Shown: piece after piece, positions 42,554 through 49,095 of the stretch
Numbering within the stretch: the first letter of the stretch is position 1
How the letters are laid out: every line of letters starts with the position of its first letter
Translations under genes and position numbers: made by a program
The notes under the pieces: generated by a model
What the model saw: only the letters and a program-made list of their open reading frames with translations
The model's database searches: none
Told to the model about the DNA's origin: nothing
Origin: Nocardiopsis sp. CC223A
GTDB taxonomy: Bacteria; Actinomycetota; Actinomycetes; Streptosporangiales; Streptosporangiaceae
Assembly: GCF_030766825.1 (NCBI RefSeq)
Contig: NZ_JASFDV010000052.1
Location: 1 to 49,095 of the forward strand
Direction of reading: 5' to 3'
DNA length: 49,095 nt

Positions 42554-42946
42554 TCAGCTGTTCCAGTCTCCTGAGATCTCGACCTTCTGATTGAAGACGT
42601 TGGCGTTCTTGATCACGTTGGCGTTAATGGAGGTACCGGGCGGGACCTCGCCCTTCGCCTTCTCCAGGAGCTCCACCAATTCTTCACGGAACCGCTGGTC
42701 GCGGACCATATATGAGACCAGCATCCGATGCACGGACTCCTGTGAAGACTCCTCCCCAGGGGCCTCCTCCAGTTCCGAAAGCACCACCTCGGCCTCAGGA
42801 TCACCACTGAAACGACTGCGGACTCGATCCAGCACCGCCTTGCCAGCATCCCAGGATGCGCCACCGGACTTCTCGCCGATCGTCTTGAGCGCACCTTGGA
42901 CAAGAAGGGCGACGGCTGCGGAGGCCGCAGCGAATACCAGTTCCAT
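42554..42946 (-). CDS. Small putative membrane-active effector with C-terminal amyloid-like motif
   Basis: A 130-aa protein from ATG 42946 with GAGGA 6 bases upstream. The N-terminus is hydrophobic and helical (LVFAAASAAVALLVQGALKTIG), followed by WDAGKAVLDRVRSRFSGDPEAEVVL, which resembles actinomycete proteins with an N-terminal membrane domain and C-terminal RHIM- or amyloid-like tails (Bell-domain-type). The last 24 residues, including NANVFNQKVEISGDW, are Asn-rich beta-prone and match the N-terminal motif of the next gene product. Expected role: a pore-forming or membrane-perturbing effector triggered by amyloid templating from its partner. The DNA is AT-richer than its neighbours. Function is inferred from architecture. 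Confidence 0.65.
   Translation of the reverse strand: MELVFAAASAAVALLVQGALKTIGEKSGGASWDAGKAVLDRVRSRFSGDPEAEVVLSELEEAPGEESSQESVHRMLVSYMVRDQRFREELVELLEKAKGEVPPGTSINANVIKNANVFNQKVEISGDWNS
42557..42628 (-). other. C-terminal amyloid-like motif of the effector
   Basis: Encodes the last 24 residues with NANVFNQKVEISGDW. See the matched segment at 42175-42234. Placement at the effector C-terminus and the partner N-terminus is what templated amyloid signalling pairs show. Confidence 0.45.
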
Positions 42947-43373
42947 GAGGTCCTCGAGGGAAGAGTGAGTGATCTCCGGGGACAACACCGGAAAGAAACC
43001 GGGACCATCATAGGGGAATGCCGGATGAGATGGCGCCGAGTACCGGAAGATCACCGGAGACGAACATGCGAACGCCCTCACAAACCGATCTTCTCCCCCA
43101 CGTGCTGGACGCGGAGGACCTCACGGAGCACAGAGAATGCCGAAAGTCCTTTAATGGGCAATATTCACAAACATGAGAATGGTTCGAATATCCTCGGTCC
43201 GGTGAGTGGATCGGCAGGAGGCGCACAACGGACACCGGGGACGATGCCACTCAGAGCGCGAGAAGCCGTGATCTCCCCCGGAGCCGGTGTAGGGCGGGGC
43301 GGGGGGCGGTACTGCCGGCACTGGGAGAACCGGGGCGGGGGGCGGGGGGATCGGAGTTCGGCGGAGGTGGCCT
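42947..43373. other. Divergent intergenic region with AT-rich patch
   Basis: About 430 bases upstream of the effector operon (-) and of the small membrane protein (+). No convincing gene: frames here lack ribosome binding sites. It holds an AT-rich patch at 43150-43195 and, nearer the + gene, purine-rich G-tracts (43290-43350) that could form quadruplexes or simply reflect composition. Confidence 0.45.
43161..43191. promoter_or_regulatory. Inverted repeat in AT-rich patch, candidate operator
   Basis: ATATTC (43161-43166) and GAATAT (43186-43191) are inverted with 19 bases between, inside the only AT-rich stretch upstream of the amyloid/triad operon. It may mark a promoter or operator for that operon. 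The arms are short, so chance is possible. Confidence 0.22.
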
Positions 43374-43988
43374 ATGGGCGGGTGGAAGCGGCAGCGGAGG
43401 GCGGGGCCGGGGCGGGGCACCGGGGGGCCGACGGCGCGGGCCGAGTCGCCGGTGGGACGGTTGGCGGTGGCCGTGGCCTCCGCCGTGTTCGCATGCTTCT
43501 TCCTGGCGATCGGGGTGCTGGTGGTCGGGCACGAGGTGCGGGCGCTCGGGGCCGCCTACGGGTGGTCCGGGGAGAGCGGCCGGGTCACGGTGACGCACGA
43601 GGAGGGGTCGGGCAACGAGACGCGCTGCTACGGGACGTACCGGCCCGGGGAGGACGCTGTGCGCGAGGAGGTGCTGGTGTACTCCTCCGGGGAGGACGCC
43701 GTGCGCGAGGAGGTGCTGGTGTACTCCTCCGGGGAGTGCACGCCCGGCCGGGTCGCCGACGTCCGGTTGGTGCCCGGAAAGGACACGTGGGCGGCGACGA
43801 CCACGGCCGACCGTGTCTACGAGGACGCCGGGTTCGGGAGCGGCGTCGGGGGCTCGCTGGTGGCGGTGGTACTGGTCGGCGCCTTCGGCTTCGGGTTGGG
43901 CGGGCTGTTGGGGCTGGGGGCGGCCGCCTTGCTCGGCGGCCTGGTGTTGGAGGCGCTGCGCCGGGTGCTGCCGCGTCAGTCGAACTGA
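43374..43988 (+). CDS. Small two-helix membrane protein with internal tandem repeat
   Basis: A 204-aa protein from ATG 43374. Membrane segments lie at about residues 30-52 (AVAVASAVFACFFLAIGVLV) and 160-195 (SLVAVVLVGAFGFGLGGLLG). The loop between, about 105 residues and probably outside the cell, has two Cys and a perfect 14-residue duplication, GEDAVREEVLVYSS, encoded by a 42-bp tandem repeat. The family is not recognised; similar proteins of unknown function occur widely in actinomycetes. It overlaps the end of a convergent small gene. Confidence 0.65.
   Translation: MGGWKRQRRAGPGRGTGGPTARAESPVGRLAVAVASAVFACFFLAIGVLVVGHEVRALGAAYGWSGESGRVTVTHEEGSGNETRCYGTYRPGEDAVREEVLVYSSGEDAVREEVLVYSSGECTPGRVADVRLVPGKDTWAATTTADRVYEDAGFGSGVGGSLVAVVLVGAFGFGLGGLLGLGAAALLGGLVLEALRRVLPRQSN
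43647..43730 (+). repeat. 42-bp tandem duplication in coding sequence
   Basis: Two adjacent copies (43647-43688 and 43689-43730) differ at one base (gct versus gcc). The duplication keeps frame and repeats 14 residues in the extracytoplasmic loop. Near-identity means it is recent. Confidence 0.95.
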
Positions 43989-44167
43989 CAGCGCGGGCGG
44001 GGGACCCTGCGCCTGCGGTGGGGGCGGGGGCGCCGCAGGGGTTCGTGCGCGCGGACCGGGGCGGGCTCCGTCAGGGCGGGGGCGGGCGGCGGGGTCGGGG
44101 TGAGGGGGAGGTGTGCGCCGGTCGTGGTCAGGGACAGGGCGAGGAGGCCGGAGAGGATGCGTGCCAT
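43976..44167 (-). CDS. Small secreted hypothetical peptide (63 aa)
   Basis: From ATG 44167 the frame gives a short signal-peptide-like start (MARILSGLLALSLTTTGAHL) followed by a Pro- and Arg-rich tail. It overlaps the end of the + strand gene by 13 bases. Only the signal-like N-terminus supports it, so it may not be real. Confidence 0.32.
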   Translation of the reverse strand: MARILSGLLALSLTTTGAHLPLTPTPPPAPALTEPAPVRAHEPLRRPRPHRRRRVPRPRCQFD

Positions 44168-44252
44168 GGCCACAGCCTGGCAAGCATCACTCTCCGGCGC
44201 GACATGATCACCCGAAGAAAAGTGTCCGGTTGCGGACCCGGAATGCGGGTGT

Positions 44253-44268
44253 GGGCACGGTCGTGCCC
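44253..44268 (-). terminator. Short hairpin after the transporter gene
   Basis: GGGCACG and CGTGCCC form a 7-bp stem with a 2-base loop about 20 bases past the transporter stop. No T-run; a weak terminator candidate. Confidence 0.3.
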
Positions 44269-44286
44269 GGGTAACCGGTTTCCCGG

Positions 44287-45237
44287 TCAGGGGGTCGGAG
44301 CGGGCTCGTCCTTCGGGGCGCGACGGGCCCAGTAGGTGGCCAGGGCCGACCCGGACAGGTTGTGCCAGACGGAGAACAGGGCGCCCGGCAGGGCGGCGAG
44401 CGGGGAGAAGTGGGCGGTGGCCAGGGCGACGGCCAGACCGGAGTTCTGCATCCCGACCTCGATGCCCACGGCGCGGCGGGCGCTCTCGGGCAGCCGGCCG
44501 GCCACACCGACCAGGTAGCCCAGCCCAAGGCCCAGACCGTTGTGCAGGATGACGGCGAGCGCCAGCAGCAGGCCGGTGCCCAGGACGGCGTCGGCGTTGG
44601 CGCCGACGATCCCCGCGACGACGATGACGATGCCGGTCACCGAGATGAGCGGCAGCGCCGGCAGCAGGCGTTCGACGAGGTCCGGGGCGGCCATGCGCAG
44701 CAGGAGGCCGGCGATGACCGGCCCCAGGACGATCTGCAGGATCGACAGGAACAGGTCGCCCGCGGCCACCGGCAGGGTGGACCCGGCCAGGCCCAGGACC
44801 AGGAGCGGGGTCAGGAAGGGGGCCGCCAGGGTGGAGACGGAGGTCATCGCCACCGACAGGGCGACGTCGCCGCGGGCCAGGTAGACGATCACGTTGGAGG
44901 CGGTACCGCCCGGGGAGGCACCGACCAGGATCATGCCGACGACGAGCATCGGCGGCAGGCCGAGCAGGTGGGCGATGCCCCAGCCCAGGACGGGCATGAC
45001 CGTGTACTGCGCCAGGACGCCGAACAGGACGGCCCTGGGGTGGCGGGCGACGATCGCGAAGTCGGCCGGGCGCATGGTCAGGCCCATCCCGAACATGATG
45101 ACGCCGAGCAGCAGCGGGATGTACGGCGTGATGGGCGCGGCGGCCGCGGGCAGCAGGAGCCCGAGCACGGCTCCGCCCAGGACCAGGAGTGCGAACCATC
45201 GGCCGGTGAAGTCGGCGATGTTCTTGATGATGTGCAT
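44287..45237 (-). CDS. Bile acid:sodium symporter family transporter
   Basis: A 316-aa polytopic membrane protein from ATG 45237, chosen because the first membrane helix follows at once (WFALLVLGGAVLGLLLPAAA). About nine to ten hydrophobic helices are visible. Family features include GVIMFGMGLTMRPADF near residue 45, GWGIAHLLGLPPMLVVGMIL near 85 and VGASPGGTASNVIVYLARGD near 105-125, the last being the conserved substrate/sodium region. Members move organic anions such as bile acids, pantothenate or other acids with Na+. The substrate is unknown. Likely a housekeeping gene unrelated to the defence genes. Confidence 0.88.
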   Translation of the reverse strand: MHIIKNIADFTGRWFALLVLGGAVLGLLLPAAAAPITPYIPLLLGVIMFGMGLTMRPADFAIVARHPRAVLFGVLAQYTVMPVLGWGIAHLLGLPPMLVVGMILVGASPGGTASNVIVYLARGDVALSVAMTSVSTLAAPFLTPLLVLGLAGSTLPVAAGDLFLSILQIVLGPVIAGLLLRMAAPDLVERLLPALPLISVTGIVIVVAGIVGANADAVLGTGLLLALAVILHNGLGLGLGYLVGVAGRLPESARRAVGIEVGMQNSGLAVALATAHFSPLAALPGALFSVWHNLSGSALATYWARRAPKDEPAPTP

Positions 45238-45418
45238 CAGTGGCTTTCCCGAAGAGTTCCCCGGGGCGGGCGGGACGTCCCGCCCCGGGCGGTTGCCGCC
45301 CCGTGGGGTCGACACCGCCCGGTCAGGGTAGTCCCTGCGCCTCGAAGCGGGAGCGGCCGGGTGTGCGTCCGTGCCGTACTCCCGGGGTGCGCCGTTCGGG
45401 AGATCGGGCCCGGGCCCG

Positions 45419-46679
45419 TCACCCCGCGCCCTCCGGGCGGGGCGGGGTCGCGGCCGGGTCGAGGGCCAGGTCCCGCAGGAGGTCCTCGTCGACGGACTCC
45501 TCGTGGACGGCGCGTCCGTGCCGGGCCATGGCCTCGGCGAGCGCCGGGTCCCACGGGGTGGGTCCGGTGCCGGTGAGCGCGGGGAACGCGTCGTCGACGC
45601 GGGCGGTGTAGTCGGCGGCCGACATGCGCCACGGTGAGGCGCCGTGGCGGTCGATCGCGTACCGGGCCATCGCCACCCCGGCGGCGTCGAAATCACCGTG
45701 GTAGCGCAGTCGGCCCCCGCCCGCGCGGACCGTGGCGGCCAGGCGGTGGAAGGCCGCCGAGGGCCAGCCCTCGGTGCACAGCAGAGGGGCGCAGGCCGCG
45801 CCGAGCCCGGCGGCGGCGCGGCGCAGGACGGCGGGGTTCTCGCAGACGTGCACGACCGGGGCGGTCACGGTGATCGGCAGGGTGACGAGCTGGTGCAGCG
45901 TGACCTGGAAGGGGACACCCCGGGCGGCGGCGTCGGTGAGCCACTCCCCCAGCCCGGCTCCGGTGGCGGGCAGGCCCAGGACCAGGACGCGGCTGGCCAG
46001 GTCGTCGCCGACGACGCCGTGCGCCTCCCACAGGGCGCGGGCCGCCTCGGCGGTGTCGGCCCGGGGCAGGCCGGTGCGTTCGGCGAGGGCGCCCAGGACG
46101 AGGGTGGTCAGCGGGGCGCGGTGTTCCAGGGCCTTGGTGTCCCCGGTGGTCGTGGCGGCCAGGGACGGCAGGGGCAGCGGCGGCGCCGTGTCGGTGCGAG
46201 AGTCGACGATCTCCAGGATCCGCACGGCCCGGCGCAGCCGGTCGGTGTCGCCCAGGTTCACGAGTCTGGTGACGGTGCCGTTGCCGCAGATGCGCTCCAG
46301 CCAGGTCCGGTACCAGGCGTCGGCGGTCAGGGGGCTGTCCCGGGCGGGGGCGAGGACGTCCTCGCGGAGCCGCCGCCGGTCCTCCTCCTCGTCACGGGGG
46401 CGGCGCAGGGGCGGACCGAGGGTCTCCAGGAGCTCGATGAGCCCCTGGCCGGTGGACCGGCGCACGCCGGCGTCCAAGCGGTCCAGCGGCACGCTGATGC
46501 TCCGGGCGCCGGGCAGGTGGTCGCTGCCCAGCAGGCCGCTGACGGCCGCGCACTCGTCGTCGGTGGGGGCGGGGGATGGTGGCCCTGCCGCCGAGCACGG
46601 CGTTGCGGCGTTCCAGGGTGCGCCGGGCCGACTCCAGGAGGCGGGCGTACCCGGGGCGGCCCAGGGGGTGGGAAGGCAT
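45419..46679 (-). pseudogene. jetD: Wadjet type III JetD-like protein (DUF2399/TIGR02679), frameshifted
   Basis: ATG 46679, 14 bases after the jetC stop, opens a frame reading MPSHPLGRPGYARLLESA...RRNAVLGGRATI, which then shifts at a run of five C (minus strand, 46571-46575) into the frame PAPTDDECAAVSGLLG...VPLDRLDAGV and continues to the stop at 45419. Removing one C restores a 419-aa protein of normal length. The long second frame has the Toprim-like segments VVHVCENPAVLRRAA and LRYHGDFDAAGVAMARYAI, typical of the JetD nuclease that cuts plasmid DNA held by the JetABC SMC complex. The break could be a sequencing error, phase variation or real inactivation. Confidence 0.8.
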
Positions 46680-46693
46680 GGGTTTCCTCTGGA

Positions 46694-49095
46694 TCAGACG
46701 GGGTCGAGGACGTCGGAGGCCTCGTCGGTGCCGACGGGCAGGGTGCCCTCGGTGGCCAGGGGGACGAACCGGCTCGGGGTGATGCCGAGCAGGTGGGAGG
46801 ACAGGGCGTCGTTGCCGGAGAACCCGGCGTCGGCGTCGATGACCTGGGCGCCGTCCCACAGCATGAACATGGCGGAGACGGTGTGGGACGCCTTGTCGTG
46901 GTGCATGTCGTAGTGGGCGGCCATGGGGACGCTGTCGTAGTGCACCCACAGGTCGTGCCCGGTCATGAACACGTCGAGGTCGAAGGTGACGGTGAGGCCC
47001 ATCAGCTCGGGCTTGTAGCGGTCGTCGATGCCGGCGAACGCCTCGTCCAGGGCGATCAGGCGCGGGCAGGTGGCGCGGGCGGAGGAGTACAGGGCGTTGG
47101 CGGCGGCGAACAGGGGCAGGTGGATGGCGGCGGACTTCTCGCCGCCGGACATCTCCTCGTGCTTGGCCTTGGTGAGGCGGACCTCGTCCTGGCCGGGGAC
47201 GGCCTTGCGCAGTTCGAACCGGTACCACTCGCGGTAGTCCAGGACGGCGGCCAGGACCTGCTTGTAGGTGGCGCGCGGGTGGGCGGCGTGGTACTCGCGG
47301 ATCAGGTCGCGCAGCAGGCCGCGCAGTTCGGTGAGGCCGCCCGGGCCCAGGCCGACGGAGTCGCGGCGCAGCAGGTCGGCGACGGTGCGGCGGCGGTCGG
47401 TGAGGTGGTCGGCTCGGGTCCAGCGGATGCCGATCCGGGTGCCGGAGGTCATCGGGCGCGAGCGGGTGTCGGAGTCCATGCTGCGGACGAGGTCGCGGGC
47501 GGTGCGGACGCGTTCGTGGATCTGCTGGGCGATGGCGGAGAGGAGCTCGTCCTCCAGGACGCCGCGTTCCTCGCGGCGGAGCAGGGCGTCCTGCTCCTCG
47601 ACGCGTTCGGCGACCAGGCGCGCGAAGGCCGGGAGGGGGTTGCGCCCGGCCTCGTCGTTGACGTGGACGACGACGATGCCGCTCGGGTCGGCCTCGTGGT
47701 CCACCTGGTGGCCGTCGGAGGTGGCGGCGAGCGCGTCGGTGAACACGCGCAGCGCCTCGGACATGCGGGTGCCCGCGGTCTTGAGGGCGGACTCGGTGAC
47801 GGGTGCGGTGCCGACGGCCGCGGCGAAGGCGTCCAGGGTGTCGGCGGCGCCGGGCGGCAGGACCGAACGCAGGGCCTCGGCGGGGGCGGTGCCGCCGGTG
47901 ACGGCGGCGGTCACCCGGTCGGCGGCCTCCTCGGCGCCGGGCCACAGGGCCGGGGCGGGCCAGGTGCGGTCGCCGTCGACGCCCAGCAGGGTCCGGGTGC
48001 CGGGGCGGGTGAGCGGGGCCAGGCCCGCGCAGTGCTCGAACACGGCCTCCAGGGAGAGGAGGAGGGAGGAGCGGCCGTTCTCGATCCCGGATTCGGCGCG
48101 GACGACGCCGTCGCGGGCGGCGGAGGCGCGTTCGCGCAGGTCGGCGAGAACGGCGCGGGTGTGGGCGAGGTCCTCCTCGGTGCGGCGCAGCCGGGAGAGG
48201 ATCTCCTGGGCGGGGGCGCCGACGCTCTCCTGCCGGACCTGGAGGCGCGTCACGGTCTCGTCGTGCTCGGCGGCGCGCTCCTCGTGGGTCCGGGTGTCGG
48301 CGGTGTGGGCCCGGGTGAGGCGTTCGATGGTGGCGGTGCGCTCGGCGAGGTCGTGCTCGGCGCGTTCGACGTCGGCACGGGTCTGGGACAGGGTGCGGTG
48401 GGCGGCGCGGAACGCGTCCAGGGCCGCGGCCACGGCGTCGAGGTCGGCGGGGGCGGTGGGCAGGGAGCGCTCGGCGGCGGCCGCGCGCAGCCGGGTGCGG
48501 TGGGCGTCGACGTCGGCGGTGGCGGAGTCCAGGCGCAGGCGGGCCTGTTCACGGGCGGTGCGGGCCCCGGCGACGAGGGTGGCGTGGTGCTCGACGGTCT
48601 TGAGGGCGCGGGCGACGGGCGCGGTGTCGGGCAGGTCGGTGCGGGCCAGCGCGAACGCCTTGACCCGGTCGGCCGCGGTGGCCAGGCGCTCCTCCAGGTC
48701 GGAGAGTTCGGCGGTGAACGCCCGGATGCGGGCGTCGAGGTCGGCCAGGCGCTCGCGTCGGCGGGCGGCGCGGTTGGTGGCGCCGATGAACTCGGGGGCG
48801 GCCTTGGGCCCGGCGCCCGCCAGCACGCCGAGGGAGAAGTGGCCCGCGGTGGTGATGTGGGCGACGGGGAGTTCGAAGGTGCCCGGGGCAGGCGCGGCGC
48901 CGACGTGGTCGGAGCCCTGGGGGGCGTCGGGGGCGAGGGTGCCCGGTGTGGTGTGAGCGGTGGACGTTTCGGAGGTGGTGGGGGCTCCCGGTGCCGAGGT
49001 GCCGTCAGAGGCGGCGGAGACCACGGAGGTTCCAGGTACCACAGTGCCGCCGGAGGCGTCAGGAGCAGTGAGGGCTCCCGGTGCCGAGGTGCCAT
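46694..49095 (-). CDS. jetC: Wadjet type III JetC-like SMC ATPase (TIGR02680), 5' end outside window
   Basis: The last about 800 residues of an SbcC/MukB-like protein; the frame is open to the window edge and the N-terminal Walker A half lies beyond it. Visible parts: long coiled coils from about 48780 leftward (RRRERLADLDARIRAFTAEL, then many Glu/Arg/Ala heptads), the ABC signature EEMSGGEKSAAIHLPL near 47140 and Walker B LIALDEAFAGID near 47040, followed by FMTGHDLWVHY. Family members of about 1350 aa pair with DUF2397, DUF2398 and DUF2399 proteins in type III Wadjet, an SMC system that recognises and cleaves small circular DNA. The jetA and jetB equivalents should lie just to the right. 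An Ala/Pro/Thr/Ser-rich low-complexity stretch with repeats fills 48900-49095. Confidence 0.88.
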   Translation of the reverse strand, partial: GTSAPGALTAPDASGGTVVPGTSVVSAASDGTSAPGAPTTSETSTAHTTPGTLAPDAPQGSDHVGAAPAPGTFELPVAHITTAGHFSLGVLAGAGPKAAPEFIGATNRAARRRERLADLDARIRAFTAELSDLEERLATAADRVKAFALARTDLPDTAPVARALKTVEHHATLVAGARTAREQARLRLDSATADVDAHRTRLRAAAAERSLPTAPADLDAVAAALDAFRAAHRTLSQTRADVERAEHDLAERTATIERLTRAHTADTRTHEERAAEHDETVTRLQVRQESVGAPAQEILSRLRRTEEDLAHTRAVLADLRERASAARDGVVRAESGIENGRSSLLLSLEAVFEHCAGLAPLTRPGTRTLLGVDGDRTWPAPALWPGAEEAADRVTAAVTGGTAPAEALRSVLPPGAADTLDAFAAAVGTAPVTESALKTAGTRMSEALRVFTDALAATSDGHQVDHEADPSGIVVVHVNDEAGRNPLPAFARLVAERVEEQDALLRREERGVLEDELLSAIAQQIHERVRTARDLVRSMDSDTRSRPMTSGTRIGIRWTRADHLTDRRRTVADLLRRDSVGLGPGGLTELRGLLRDLIREYHAAHPRATYKQVLAAVLDYREWYRFELRKAVPGQDEVRLTKAKHEEMSGGEKSAAIHLPLFAAANALYSSARATCPRLIALDEAFAGIDDRYKPELMGLTVTFDLDVFMTGHDLWVHYDSVPMAAHYDMHHDKASHTVSAMFMLWDGAQVIDADAGFSGNDALSSHLLGITPSRFVPLATEGTLPVGTDEASDVLDPV
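48982..49093. repeat. 22-bp direct repeat, 90 bases apart, inside jetC
   Basis: Identical 22-base units at 48982-49003 and 49072-49093, in frame (30-residue period), encode Gly-Thr-Ser-Ala-Pro-Gly-Ala. They lie in the low-complexity linker of the JetC-like protein, so the linker probably grew by tandem duplication. More copies may follow outside the window. Confidence 0.8.

Noticed and set aside
43290..43350. G-quadruplex-forming promoter
   Set aside because: G-tracts fit the general GC and simple-repeat character of the DNA; no independent support.
44287..45237. Transporter as part of the amyloid (BASS) system
   Set aside because: The shared acronym is coincidence; this is the bile acid:Na+ symporter family and has no amyloid motif.
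1..49095. CRISPR arrays, tRNA or rRNA genes, insertion sequences, integrase or att sites
   Set aside because: Looked for spaced repeats, cloverleaf-like elements, transposase motifs and terminal inverted repeats; none was convincing.

Overview
This is high-GC actinomycete chromosomal DNA with strong G/C at third codon positions, GTG and TTG starts and many ATGA-type overlaps. The gene families (Scr1/WhiJ-type XRE regulators with DUF397 partners, DUF6507/DUF6177 ESX-toxin loci) suit a Nocardiopsis-, Streptosporangiales- or Streptomyces-like genome. The species cannot be fixed from the window. No rRNA, tRNA, CRISPR array or insertion sequence was seen. The window reads as a dense defence and conflict island.

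Region by region. (1) 1-3113, + strand: an operon with a CxxC zinc-knuckle protein that faintly resembles a class I aminoacyl-tRNA synthetase, an APH/choline-kinase-fold protein and a pol-beta-type nucleotidyltransferase. (2) 3296-5787: a WhiJ/BldB-type module (hypothetical protein, HATPase anti-sigma-like protein, small ORF, XRE-DUF5753 regulator, DUF397 protein) with a tandem 13-bp repeat upstream of the regulator. (3) 5872-8328, - strand: a CYTH gene broken by one in-frame stop, a hypothetical gene, a remnant of the nucleotidyltransferase gene, and two paralogous zinc-knuckle proteins. (4) 8634-22486, + strand: a complete class 1 DISARM system, drmD-drmMI-drmA-drmB-drmC, all overlapping by 1-4 bases, followed by a Ser/Thr kinase gene. 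The target-recognition half of drmMI is strikingly AT-richer than its surroundings. (5) 24288-29651, - strand: an ESX/type VII polymorphic toxin locus (DUF6507 protein, 896-aa toxin with a C-terminal ADP-ribosyltransferase, putative immunity protein, DUF6177 protein). (6) 30013-34537, + strand: a UvrD-like helicase with a RelE-like N-terminus plus a DUF262/HNH protein, a probable two-gene restriction-type system.

(7) 34583-42946, - strand: an eight-gene, tightly packed cluster, the most novel part of the window. In transcription order it encodes a small membrane-active-looking protein with a C-terminal amyloid-like motif, a pseudo-NTPase/HEAT-like protein carrying a matching motif at its N-terminus, an SPFH-like protein, a PP2C phosphatase, an atypical kinase, a vWA protein, an unknown protein and a RanBP2-type zinc-finger membrane protein. 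The vWA-kinase-PP2C trio resembles the TerY-P triad. I infer a phospho-regulated, amyloid-triggered cell-death or immunity system. (8) 43374-45237: small membrane and secreted proteins and a bile acid:Na+ symporter family transporter. (9) 45419-49095, - strand: the end of a type III Wadjet-like operon, jetC (truncated by the window edge) and jetD, the latter with an apparent 1-base frameshift in a C-run.

All functions are assigned by reading motifs by eye. No database search was run.
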